This document shows positions 40,331 through 47,910 of a stretch of DNA of 47,992 nucleotides, piece by piece; the stretch's first letter is position 1, and each line of letters starts with the position of its first letter. The notes under the pieces are model-generated. The model made no database searches and was not told where the DNA came from. It was given only the letters and a program-made list of their open reading frames with translations. The stretch covers positions 1 through 47,992 of the forward strand of contig JBIQKC010000023.1 of NCBI GenBank assembly GCA_044506885.1, read 5' to 3'. Both the position numbers and the translations under genes were made by a program. This DNA is from Croceibacterium_A sp044506885. GTDB lineage: Bacteria; Pseudomonadota; Alphaproteobacteria; Sphingomonadales; Sphingomonadaceae.

Positions 40331-41037
40331 CAGTGTATATCACTTGCGTTTGGTTGCGCCTCATTCGCAGCAGCCAGCTTGAAATAGTTGAGGGCAACCA
40401 TCGCCCGAATCATCGGTACGTTGAAGCTGATGTTACCTTTGGTAAAACAGCTGCCGATGGTCGGCGCCAGAGCCTGCGCTGCGGCGCGCTCTTCATCGGA
40501 TGCCACTTCCGTCTTCAAAATCTGCTGAGATTTCGCGCTATCTCTCCGGACTGTGCACTCCCCGAGTCGCGACATAAGAGCATACCTCGACCGTGCCGTG
40601 ATTTCGTTCTCGTTACCGCTCTCCGGGCTCGACGCAGCGTCCGCATCGGAAGGACTCTCGGAGAACGCCGGGTGCAGCAGGGGCGAGACTCTTTCAAAGC
40701 TCTGCTGACCGTCCAGCATGTGGTGCTCTGCAATTAGAGCCTCCGCAATTGCGGGCCAATACAGGTCTGCGGGCGCCTGCAGAGACGCGGTCGCGGAACC
40801 CAGGCACCTGCTATCGATCAGACGGCGCGCCTCCCGCGTAATCGTGCCGGGCGCCGTTGCCTCAGGATCCTGCAAGACGTCAAACGCCTGTTCCGCGTGT
40901 CTTTGAACAACGCAGTCTGCAAATACACGCAGCGTCCTACGAACCTCGTCGCCGGTATTATATTTCACTTGGGCAGCACCGGGGGCGGCTGTCACCAGCG
41001 CCACCATTAGCGGAGATAGCCGGATTCCTCGTCTCAC
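40330..41037 (-). CDS. Unrecognised secreted protein with a duplicated Cys-x35-Cys domain, inside the nuo operon
   Basis: The 235-residue protein is coupled at both ends: its GTG overlaps the nuoF stop (GTGA) and its TGA overlaps the nuoG ATG (ATGA). Residues 1-23 form a Sec signal peptide (basic VRRGIR, hydrophobic core, AAPGAAQ cleavage region), so it should be periplasmic. The mature part has two similar units. Cys42 and Cys78 are 36 apart in unit 1 (FADCVVQRH ... SRCLGS), and Cys161 and Cys197 are also 36 apart in unit 2 (LGECTVRRD ... GSCFTKG), each followed by a helical 'AIAEALIA' or 'AMVALNYFK' segment. One disulfide per unit is likely. Its DNA looks less GC-rich than the flanking nuo genes. 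No role in complex I is known; it may be a passenger gene. Confidence 0.75.
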   Translation of the reverse strand: MRRGIRLSPLMVALVTAAPGAAQVKYNTGDEVRRTLRVFADCVVQRHAEQAFDVLQDPEATAPGTITREARRLIDSRCLGSATASLQAPADLYWPAIAEALIAEHHMLDGQQSFERVSPLLHPAFSESPSDADAASSPESGNENEITARSRYALMSRLGECTVRRDSAKSQQILKTEVASDEERAAAQALAPTIGSCFTKGNISFNVPMIRAMVALNYFKLAAANEAQPNASDIH

Positions 41038-42326
41038 TCCGCCGCCTCCCGCATCGCGCTTTCGCGTTCGGCGATCCGCCGCTCCAATTCCGATCTGAAA
41101 TGCCGGATCAGACCCTGGATCGGCCAGGCAGCGGCGTCGCCGAGGGCGCAGATGGTGTGGCCTTCGACCTGCTTTGTGACCTGGAACAGCGCGTCGATCT
41201 CGTCCATTTCGGCATCGCCGGTGCGCAGGCGTTCCATCACGCGCCACATCCAGCCGGTGCCCTCGCGGCACGGGGTGCACTGGCCGCAGCTCTCGTGCTT
41301 GTAGAAATAGGAGATGCGGCTGATCGCGCGGACCACGTCGGTCGACTTGTCCATCACGATCACGCCGGCGGTGCCGAGGCCGGAGCCAAGATCGCGCAGC
41401 CCGTCGAAATCCATCGGCGCGTCCCAGATTTGCTCCGCCGGGACGAGCGGGACCGAGGAGCCGCCGGGGATCACCGCCAGCAGGTTGTCCCTGCCGCCGC
41501 GAATGCCGCCGCAGTGCTTCTCGATCAGCTCGCTGAACGGGATGCTCATCGCCTCTTCGACGACGCAGGGCTTTTCGACGTGTCCCGAAATCTGGAACAG
41601 CTTGGTGCCCTTGTTGTTCTCGCGCCCGAAGCCGGCGAACCACGCCGCGCCGCGCCGCAGGATCGTGGGCACGACCGCGATGCTCTCAACGTTGTTGACC
41701 GTGGTCGGGCAGCCATAAAGGCCCGCGCCGGCCGGGAACGGCGGCTTGAGGCGCGGCTGGCCCTTCTTGCCTTCCAGGCTTTCGATCATCGCGGTTTCTT
41801 CGCCGCAGATGTAAGCCCCTGCCCCGCGATGGACGAAGACGTCGAAATCGTAGCCCGAACCGGCGGCGTTCTTGCCCAACAGGCCTGCGTCATACGCCTC
41901 GGCCACCGCCGCTCTGAGCGTTTCCGTCTCGCGGATGAACTCGCCGCGCACGTAGATGTATGCGGCGCGGGCGCGCATCGCGAAGCCGGCGATCAGCGCG
42001 CCTTCGACCAGCTTGTGCGGATCGTGGCGCATGATCTCACGATCCTTGCACGATCCCGGTTCGGATTCGTCGCCGTTGATGACCAGGAAGCTGGGGCGGC
42101 CGTCCTTCGATTCCTTGGGCATGAAGGACCACTTCATGCCGGTCGGGAAGCCCGCGCCGCCGCGCCCGCGCAGGCCGGAAGCCTTTACTTCCTCGATGAT
42201 CGCGTCCTGGCCGACGGACATGAGCTTCTTGGTCTCGTCCCAGTCGCCACGCGCCTGGGCAGCCTTCAGGCGCCAGTCCTGATAGCCGTAGAGGTTGGTG
42301 AAGATGCGGTCCTTGTCGGCGAGCAT
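41034..42326 (-). CDS. nuoF: NADH-quinone oxidoreductase subunit F (NADH/FMN-binding)
   Basis: The 430-residue subunit oxidises NADH through FMN. Motifs: GRGGAGFPTGMKWSFM and the glycine-rich NADH/FMN loop, AYICGEETAMIESLEGKKG, and the N3 cluster ligands ESCGQCTPCREGTGW. The ATG overlaps the stop of the 48-residue membrane protein (ATGA). Confidence 0.98.
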   Translation of the reverse strand: MLADKDRIFTNLYGYQDWRLKAAQARGDWDETKKLMSVGQDAIIEEVKASGLRGRGGAGFPTGMKWSFMPKESKDGRPSFLVINGDESEPGSCKDREIMRHDPHKLVEGALIAGFAMRARAAYIYVRGEFIRETETLRAAVAEAYDAGLLGKNAAGSGYDFDVFVHRGAGAYICGEETAMIESLEGKKGQPRLKPPFPAGAGLYGCPTTVNNVESIAVVPTILRRGAAWFAGFGRENNKGTKLFQISGHVEKPCVVEEAMSIPFSELIEKHCGGIRGGRDNLLAVIPGGSSVPLVPAEQIWDAPMDFDGLRDLGSGLGTAGVIVMDKSTDVVRAISRISYFYKHESCGQCTPCREGTGWMWRVMERLRTGDAEMDEIDALFQVTKQVEGHTICALGDAAAWPIQGLIRHFRSELERRIAERESAMREAAE

Positions 42327-42472
42327 CAGCCGAGCCCCCCGGTGCCGAACACATAGATCGCCGCCAGCACCGCGATGCCAACCAGCGCCACGGTCTTGAC
42401 CATGCCCTTGAACACCTTCCAGGCGATCACGATCAGAACCAGCGCGACGATGAGGGGGACGATGAGTTCCAT
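42326..42472 (-). CDS. 48-residue membrane protein between nuoE and nuoF
   Basis: Reading the - strand from ATG at 42472 gives a 48-codon frame beginning MELIVPLIVALVLIVIAW. A short basic turn (KVFKGMVK) and a second hydrophobic stretch (TVALVGIAVLAAIYVFG) follow, ending GGLG. It has two transmembrane helices, or one helix and a re-entrant segment. The stop overlaps the nuoF ATG (ATGA), strong evidence that it is translated. I know no assigned function; an accessory or assembly role for complex I is inference. Confidence 0.75.
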   Translation of the reverse strand: MELIVPLIVALVLIVIAWKVFKGMVKTVALVGIAVLAAIYVFGTGGLG

Positions 42473-42490
42473 CAGCACCCTTCCCCTTCC

Positions 42491-42582
42491 TTCGCCATCC
42501 CCGCGAACGCGAGAACCGCGTAGCAGCTACGGCCCCGCGCGAGAGCCGACCGGGTTCCCGCTTTCGCGGGAACGACGAAAAT
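42491..42582. repeat. Palindromic repeat between nuoE and the 48-aa gene
   Basis: It contains the perfect hairpin gttcccgc-tttc-gcgggaac (42554-42573) and, on the left, the related ccccgcgaacgcgagaacc (from about 42498), giving a larger imperfect inverted repeat. Sequences of the type CGTTCCCGCGAAAGCGGGAAC recur between genes in many alphaproteobacteria; that this is such a copy is from general knowledge. It separates nuoE from the 48-aa gene by 133 bp. Confidence 0.7.
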
Positions 42583-42605
42583 GGGGGCGCGGGTGGAAGC
42601 AGCCA

Positions 42606-43274
42606 TCACCACTCGCTCCTGTAATCGTGGTTGGCGGAGACCATTTCCTTGAGCGTGGTCGGCCCGCCGACAGGCTCGACCGTATGCCGCCCCGGTTCCT
42701 GCGTGCCCGTCTTCGGCTGCTGGCCGGCGGCGAGTGCATCGAGCACCGCATCGAGCCGCTCTGCGGTCAGGTCTTCGTAATTGTCGTCGTTAATCTGGAC
42801 CATCGGGGCCGAGGCGCAGTTGCCCATGCATTCGACTTCGGTGAGGGTCCACATCCCGTCCCCGGTGGTGTGGCCCTTCTTCATCCCGCGCCGGTAGCAG
42901 GCGGCGAGAATATCGTCCGAGCCGCGCAGCATGCACGGGGTGGTGCCGCAGACCTGCACGTGGAAGCGACCGACCGGCACGAGGTTAAACATCGTGTAGA
43001 ACGTCGCGACCTCGAGCACGCGGATGACCGGCATGTCGAGTTCGCGCGCGACGAATTCGATCACCGGGATCGGCAGCCAGCCCTGCGTCTGCGTCTCCGC
43101 CCCGACCTGCCGCTGGGCGAGGTCGAGCAGCGGCATCACAGCGCTGCGTTGCCGCCCCTCGGGATAGCGCGCGATGGCCTCTTTCGCGCTGGCGGCGTTC
43201 TCGTCCGTCCAGGCGAAGCTGCCCCACCGCTCGCGCAGTTCGGGGGTATCGGGTTCTACGTGACGCTCGGCCAT
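42606..43274 (-). CDS. nuoE: NADH-quinone oxidoreductase subunit E (2Fe-2S)
   Basis: The 222-residue thioredoxin-like subunit carries the N1a [2Fe-2S] cluster. Ligands: VQVCGTTPCML and EVECMGNCASAP. The C-terminal ~45 residues beyond the cluster domain ('GQQPKTGTQEPGRHTVEPVGG' region) are a proline-rich tail common in alphaproteobacteria. The ATG at 43274 shares a base with the nuoD stop (TAATG); a start 12 bp upstream is less likely. Confidence 0.96.
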   Translation of the reverse strand: MAERHVEPDTPELRERWGSFAWTDENAASAKEAIARYPEGRQRSAVMPLLDLAQRQVGAETQTQGWLPIPVIEFVARELDMPVIRVLEVATFYTMFNLVPVGRFHVQVCGTTPCMLRGSDDILAACYRRGMKKGHTTGDGMWTLTEVECMGNCASAPMVQINDDNYEDLTAERLDAVLDALAAGQQPKTGTQEPGRHTVEPVGGPTTLKEMVSANHDYRSEW

Positions 43275-44488
43275 TACCGGTCGCACTCCCCGAACACCAC
43301 GTCGATCGCGCAGAGCGCCGGGATCGCGTCAGGCAGCATGTGGCCCTTGCACATGAAATCCATCGCCTGGAGGTGGCTGAACGCAGTCGGGCGGATCTTG
43401 CAGCGGTAGGGCTTGTTGCTGCCGTCGCTGACCAGATAGACGCCGAATTCGCCCTTGGGGCTTTCGGTCGCCACGTAAACCTCGCCCGCCGGCACGTGGA
43501 AGCCTTCTGTGTAGAGCTTGAAGTGGTGGATCAGCGCTTCCATCGACTGCTTCATCTCGGCGCGCTTGGGCGGCACCACCTTGCGGTCGTCGCTCGCCAC
43601 CGGGCCTTCGGGCATTTCGGCCAGACACTGCTTCATGATGCGGGCCGACTGGCGCACTTCTTCCACCCGGACCATGAAGCGGTCGTAGCAGTCCGAATTG
43701 GTGCCCACCGGCACTTCGAAATCCATCCGATCGTAGACGTCGTAGGGCTGGCTCTTGCGCAAGTCCCACGGGATGCCGGCGGCGCGGATCATCGGGCCGG
43801 AAAAGCCCCACGCCAGCGCGTCCGCCCTGCTCACCACCGCAATATCGACGTTGCGCTGCTTGAAGATGCGGTTGTCGACGACGAGGCTCATCGCGTCCTC
43901 GAACAGGCGCGGCAGGCGCGTGTCGAGCCAGTCGCCGATGTCGGTCAGCAGCTTCAGCGGCACGTCCTGATGCACGCCGCCGGGGCGGAACCAGGCGCTG
44001 TGCATCCGGGCGCCCGACGCGCGCTCGAAGAAGTTCATGCAATCCTCGCGGATCTCGAACACCCACAGGTTCGCCGTCATCGCGCCGACATCCATCACAT
44101 GACTGCCGAGATTGAGCATGTGGTTGCAGATGCGCGTCAGTTCCGCGAACAGCACCCGCAGATACTGCGCGCGCAGCGGCACCTCGAGATTGAGCAGCTT
44201 CTCGATCGCCAGCACATAGGAGTGCTCCATGCCGAGCGGCGAGCAGTAGTCCAGCCGGTCGAAATAGGGCAACGCCTGGAGGTAGGTCTTGTGCTCGATC
44301 AGCTTCTCGGTGCCGCGGTGGAGCAGGCCGACGTGCGGATCGATCCGCTCGATGATCTCGCCGTCCAGTTCCATCACCATGCGCAGCACGCCGTGCGCCG
44401 CCGGGTGCTGCGGACCGAAGTTGATCGTGTAGTTGGCGATGACCTCGTCGCCGGTAGTGGGCGACTGGTCGAGCGCGAGACCGCTCAT
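43274..44488 (-). CDS. nuoD: NADH-quinone oxidoreductase subunit D
   Basis: The 404-residue 49-kDa-type subunit forms the quinone site with NuoB. Motifs: INFGPQHPAAHGVLRMVMELDGE, IDPHVGLLHRGTEKLIEHKTY (the quinone-binding His lies in the first motif) and DVVFGECDR at the C-terminus. It is separate from NuoC, unlike the fused NuoCD of E. coli. ATGA overlap with nuoC. Confidence 0.98.
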   Translation of the reverse strand: MSGLALDQSPTTGDEVIANYTINFGPQHPAAHGVLRMVMELDGEIIERIDPHVGLLHRGTEKLIEHKTYLQALPYFDRLDYCSPLGMEHSYVLAIEKLLNLEVPLRAQYLRVLFAELTRICNHMLNLGSHVMDVGAMTANLWVFEIREDCMNFFERASGARMHSAWFRPGGVHQDVPLKLLTDIGDWLDTRLPRLFEDAMSLVVDNRIFKQRNVDIAVVSRADALAWGFSGPMIRAAGIPWDLRKSQPYDVYDRMDFEVPVGTNSDCYDRFMVRVEEVRQSARIMKQCLAEMPEGPVASDDRKVVPPKRAEMKQSMEALIHHFKLYTEGFHVPAGEVYVATESPKGEFGVYLVSDGSNKPYRCKIRPTAFSHLQAMDFMCKGHMLPDAIPALCAIDVVFGECDR

Positions 44489-45375
44489 TCAGCGTCTCCC
44501 TCGGTCTTTTTCCGACGCGGTTTGGCGGGAGCCTTCGGCTTCGTATCGTCCTTGGCCTTTGTCGCGCGCGGTTTGCGGACCGGGCGATCCTCGGTCGGCT
44601 TCGGCGCGGCCGGTTCCTTCTTGCGCGACTTGCGCTGCGCGGGCGAGCCGTTGCTTGCCTTGTTCGCAGCCTTGTCGTTCGTCGCCTTGCCCGCGCCGGT
44701 GTCGGCGGGCTTCCCGGTCGTCTTGGGCTGCGCGACCGGCGGCGGAACAGGAGTTTCGGCGGCCTTCTCGTCGCCCGGCAGGATATAGTCCGCGCCTTCC
44801 CACGGGCTCATGAAATCGAAGGTGCGGAAGTCCTGCGCCAGTTCCACCGGTTCGTACACCACGCGCTTTTCCTCCTCGGAATAGCGCAGTTCCTGATAGC
44901 CGGTGAGCGGGAAGTCCTTGCGGAAGGGATGCCCTTCGAAGCCGTAGTCGGTGAGGATGCGGCGCAGGTCGGTGTTACCGTCGAAGACCACGCCGTACAT
45001 GTCGAACACCTCGCGCTCCAGCCAGCCGGCGACCGGCCAGAGGGTCGTGACGGTCGGCACCGGGGTATTCTCGGCGGCGCGGAGCTTCACCATCACGCGG
45101 TGGTTCTTCGTGACCGACAGCAGCATGTAGACGACCTCGAACCGCTCCTCGCGGCTCGGGTAGTCGGCGCCGGCGATCTCCATCAACTGCTGGTATTCGT
45201 GCTCGTCGCGCAGCAGGCGCAGCGCATCCTCGATCCGCTCGCGCTGGACGCCGAGCACGATCTCGCCATGCTCTTCCTTCGAGACGAGGAGCATGTCGCC
45301 CAGCGCCGTGCTGAGCGCTTCCCGCACGCCTTCGTTGGAAGCGAAGCGCGGGGCCGGATGCAGGACGGTGGCCAT
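44485..45375 (-). CDS. nuoC: NADH-quinone oxidoreductase subunit C with long basic tail
   Basis: Residues 1-204 form the normal 30-kDa-type subunit, with the family signature EREVFDMYGVVFDGNTDLRR and GHPFRKDFPLTGYQELRY. Residues 205-296 (44488-44763) are a Lys/Ala/Pro/Thr-rich tail with several KAPAKPRRKK-like stretches, resembling histone-H1-like tails. The tail is unlikely to be part of the complex I fold. 15 bp separate it from nuoB. Confidence 0.96.
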   Translation of the reverse strand: MATVLHPAPRFASNEGVREALSTALGDMLLVSKEEHGEIVLGVQRERIEDALRLLRDEHEYQQLMEIAGADYPSREERFEVVYMLLSVTKNHRVMVKLRAAENTPVPTVTTLWPVAGWLEREVFDMYGVVFDGNTDLRRILTDYGFEGHPFRKDFPLTGYQELRYSEEEKRVVYEPVELAQDFRTFDFMSPWEGADYILPGDEKAAETPVPPPVAQPKTTGKPADTGAGKATNDKAANKASNGSPAQRKSRKKEPAAPKPTEDRPVRKPRATKAKDDTKPKAPAKPRRKKTEGDAE

Positions 45376-45390
45376 GTTAGCGCGAGCCCC

Positions 45391-45942
45391 TCATCTCTCG
45401 ATGGTCCCCGCGCGGCGGATCTTCCGCTGGAGCTGCATCACGCCATAGAGCAGCGCCTCGGCGGTCGGCGGGCAGCCGGGGACGTAGATGTCCACAGGCA
45501 CGATCCGGTCGCACCCGCGCACCACCGAATAGCTGTAATGGTAATAGCCGCCGCCGTTGGCGCAGCTTCCCATGCTGATGACGTACTTCGGGTCCGACAT
45601 CTGGTCGTAGACCTTGCGCAGCGCCGGGGCCATCTTGTTGCACAGCGTGCCGGCGACGATCATCACGTCGCTCTGGCGCGGGCTGGCGCGCGGGGCGGCG
45701 CCGAAGCGCTCCATATCGTAGCGCGGCATGTTGACGTGGATCATCTCGACCGCGCAGCAGGCGAGGCCGAAGGTCATCCACCACAGGCTGCCGGTGCGCG
45801 CCCACTGGAACAATTCCTCCGCCCCGACGACGAGGAAACCCTTGTCGTTCACTTCGGCGTTGAGGCCGGTGAAGAAATCGGCGTCGGGCGGCGTCACCAC
45901 GCCGGAGCCGGGACCGTTCGGGGCAGGCTGGATCACTCCCAT
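45391..45942 (-). CDS. nuoB: NADH-quinone oxidoreductase subunit B (cluster N2)
   Basis: The 183-residue subunit carries the terminal [4Fe-4S] cluster N2. Ligands: the adjacent pair in GLACCAVEM, GSCANGGG and VPGCPPTAEAL. ATG 45942 gives MGVIQPAPNGPG, typical of alphaproteobacterial NuoB, and overlaps the nuoA end by 10 bp. Confidence 0.98.
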   Translation of the reverse strand: MGVIQPAPNGPGSGVVTPPDADFFTGLNAEVNDKGFLVVGAEELFQWARTGSLWWMTFGLACCAVEMIHVNMPRYDMERFGAAPRASPRQSDVMIVAGTLCNKMAPALRKVYDQMSDPKYVISMGSCANGGGYYHYSYSVVRGCDRIVPVDIYVPGCPPTAEALLYGVMQLQRKIRRAGTIER

Positions 45943-46307
45943 TCGAGCGCTCCCTTCTTCCACGCATAGGCAAGGCCGACGCCAAGCTCGAACAGGAACA
46001 CCATCATCGTGATCCAGCCCGGCCAGCCCGTCAGGTCGAGGCTCACCGCCCAGGGAAACAGGAACGCGGCTTCGAGATCGAAGATGATGAACAGGATAGC
46101 GATCAGGTAGAAGCGCACGTCGAACTGGCTGCGCGGATCCTCGAACGCCGGGAAGCCGCACTCGTATTCGCTGAGTTTCTCGGCGTTCGGATTGTGCGCC
46201 CCGGTCAGGCGGGCGACGCCCATCGGCAGAAACACGAACAGCGCCGAAAGCCCTCCCGCGAAGACCAGGAATATCAGGATCGGCAGGTATTGCGAAAGGT
46301 CGACCAA
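45933..46307 (-). CDS. nuoA: NADH-quinone oxidoreductase subunit A
   Basis: The 124-residue membrane subunit has three helices and the loop KLSEYECGFPAFEDPRSQFDVRFY, with the conserved Cys of the quinone-gate loop. The start is taken as TTG at 46307 (LVDLSQYLPILIFL), which gives the usual length. No strong Shine-Dalgarno is visible. In-frame GTG 46343 or TTG 46364 would place the start at or upstream of the candidate promoter's start point. First gene of the nuo operon. Confidence 0.9.
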   Translation of the reverse strand: MVDLSQYLPILIFLVFAGGLSALFVFLPMGVARLTGAHNPNAEKLSEYECGFPAFEDPRSQFDVRFYLIAILFIIFDLEAAFLFPWAVSLDLTGWPGWITMMVFLFELGVGLAYAWKKGALEWE

Positions 46308-46345
46308 GGGGCTGACTCGTCCGGGGGCTGTTGAGTTAGCCACGC

Positions 46346-46374
46346 GCCCTAGTCCGGGCCTCAACGGCGTTCAA
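46346..46374 (-). promoter_or_regulatory. Candidate nuo operon promoter
   Basis: On the - strand TTGAAC (46369-46374), 17 bp, TAGGGC (46346-46351). Transcription would begin near 46339, about 32 bp before the nuoA TTG. The -35 matches well and the -10 is GC-rich. Confidence 0.4.
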
Positions 46375-46475
46375 GGGGCCGTACCGGCTTTTTGCCGCAG
46401 TTGCGAACGAGTCGCACAAACTGCCCCGGAATATGGCTCGAATCTGCCGGATTCCGGCGTACCGCCACGAGCCGA

Positions 46476-46504
46476 TTGTCTTGCTCCCGACGCATGACTA
46501 GGTA
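46476..46504 (+). promoter_or_regulatory. Candidate promoter of the thiolase gene
   Basis: TTGTCT (46476-46481), 17 bp, TAGGTA (46499-46504), 40 bp before the ATG at 46545 in the nuoA/thiolase divergent gap. Confidence 0.3.
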
Positions 46505-46544
46505 ACCGGTGTTTCCGACACTCACGCGAGAGGCCCCTTCCCCC

Positions 46545-47741
46545 ATGCCCACGTTCAACGAAGCCGATCCGATCGTCATCCTTTCCTATGCCCGCACCCC
46601 GATGGGCTCGATGCAGGGCGCGCTGGCGGAGGTTTCCGCGACCGATCTCGGCGCAACGGCGGTGAAGGCGGCGGTCGAGCGCGCCGGGGTGAACGGCGAC
46701 GATGTCGAGCGCGTCTACATGGGCTGCGTGCTTCCCGCCGGACTCGGCCAGGCCCCCGCGCGGCAGGCAGCGCTGAAGGCCGGGCTGCCGAAATCGGCGC
46801 AGGCGACCACGGTCAACAAGGTCTGCGGAAGCGGGATGCAGACGATCATCATGGGATCCGAGGCGCTGGCCGCGGGCGCAGTGGACCTGGTGATCGCGGG
46901 GGGCATGGAGAGCATGACCAACGCGCCCTACCTGCTCAAGAAGCACCGCTCGGGCGCGCGGATCGGGCACGATACGGCTTACGACCATATGTTCCTCGAC
47001 GGGCTGGAAGACGCATACGACGCCGGCCGCGCAATGGGCACTTTCGCGCAGGATACCGCCGACGCCTACCAGCTGACGCGTGAGGAGATGGACGGCTTCT
47101 CGATCGAATCGCTGGCGCGGGCCAATGCCGCGATCGCCTCGGGCGCGTTCAAGGACGAGATCGCGTCGGTCATGATCAAGACCCGCAAGGGCGAAGTCAC
47201 CGTCGATACCGACGAAGCGCCGGGCAAAGGCCGCCCGGAGAAGATTCCGGAGCTGCGGCCCGCTTTCGCCAAGGACGGCACGATCACCGCCGCCACTTCC
47301 AGCTCGATCTCCGACGGGGCCGCCGCTCTGGTGCTGACGCGCGCCAGCGTGGCGGGCGCGCAAGGCAAGACGCCGGTCGCGCGAATCGTCGCCATGGCCG
47401 CGCACGCGCAGGAGCCGAAGGACTTTACCACCGCCCCGGTGGGCGCGATCGAGAAGGTGCTGGAGAAGGCCGGCTGGTCGGTGGACGACGTAGAGCTGTG
47501 GGAAGTGAACGAAGCCTTCGCCTGCGTCGCCATGTTCGCGATGCGCGACATCGGCATCCCGCACGAGAAGATCAACATCAACGGCGGCGCCACCGCGCTC
47601 GGCCATCCGATCGGGGCCAGCGGCTCGCGCATCGTCGTCACGCTGCTCAATGCGCTGAAGCAGAAGGGCCTCAAGCGCGGCGTCGCCAGCCTCTGCATCG
47701 GCGGCGGCGAGGCGACGGCGCTGGCGGTCGAACTGATCTAG
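46545..47741 (+). CDS. Acetyl-CoA C-acetyltransferase (thiolase II type)
   Basis: The 398-residue enzyme condenses two acetyl-CoA to acetoacetyl-CoA or works in the reverse direction. Catalytic residues: Cys94 (VNKVCGSGMQ), the His in GGATALGHPIGASG, NEAFA, and the second Cys in CIGGGEA. The ATG at 46545 gives MPTFNEADPIVILSYARTP; longer frames add unconserved residues. No phaB or phaC neighbour is present, so a role in polyhydroxybutyrate, branched-chain or fatty-acid catabolism cannot be chosen. The TAG stop is formed by the border of MITE-like element 2. Confidence 0.95.
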   Translation: MPTFNEADPIVILSYARTPMGSMQGALAEVSATDLGATAVKAAVERAGVNGDDVERVYMGCVLPAGLGQAPARQAALKAGLPKSAQATTVNKVCGSGMQTIIMGSEALAAGAVDLVIAGGMESMTNAPYLLKKHRSGARIGHDTAYDHMFLDGLEDAYDAGRAMGTFAQDTADAYQLTREEMDGFSIESLARANAAIASGAFKDEIASVMIKTRKGEVTVDTDEAPGKGRPEKIPELRPAFAKDGTITAATSSSISDGAAALVLTRASVAGAQGKTPVARIVAMAAHAQEPKDFTTAPVGAIEKVLEKAGWSVDDVELWEVNEAFACVAMFAMRDIGIPHEKININGGATALGHPIGASGSRIVVTLLNALKQKGLKRGVASLCIGGGEATALAVELI

Positions 47742-47910
47742 GGTCCGTACTCAATAGCCGGCGCGCCCGAGGCGTTCGGATGGCGAACATATCGGACGAA
47801 GGCGCGCGCGGCCACGGCTGGCCGCCATGGCAAGCGCGGCTTCGTTCGAGATGGAAGCCATCCGGACGTCCCGCAGGGATTTGTGCGCCGGCTATTGAGT
47901 ACGGACCCTA
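47739..47910. mobile_element. MITE-like palindromic element 2, inserted in the thiolase stop codon
   Basis: The 26 bases at 47739-47764 (starting tagggtccgtactcaata) are the exact reverse complement of 47885-47910. Read as a transposon-like unit, a 168-bp core (47741-47908) beginning GGGTCCGTACTCAATAGC is flanked by duplicated TA. Inner hairpins include gcggcc-acggct-ggccgc and a cggatgg/ccatccg pairing. There is no coding potential. GGG-starting ends with TA duplication recall IS5-family (IS427/IS6501-type) elements, so a MITE of that group is the best guess. Confidence 0.78.

Noticed and set aside
38090..40387. 765-codon + strand open frame opposite nuoG and nuoH, crossing repeat copy B
   Set aside because: Antisense shadow of NuoG; no domain and no ribosome binding site.
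46308..46364. Longer NuoA starting at TTG 46364 or GTG 46343
   Set aside because: Both lie at or upstream of the likely transcription start and add residues not expected in NuoA.
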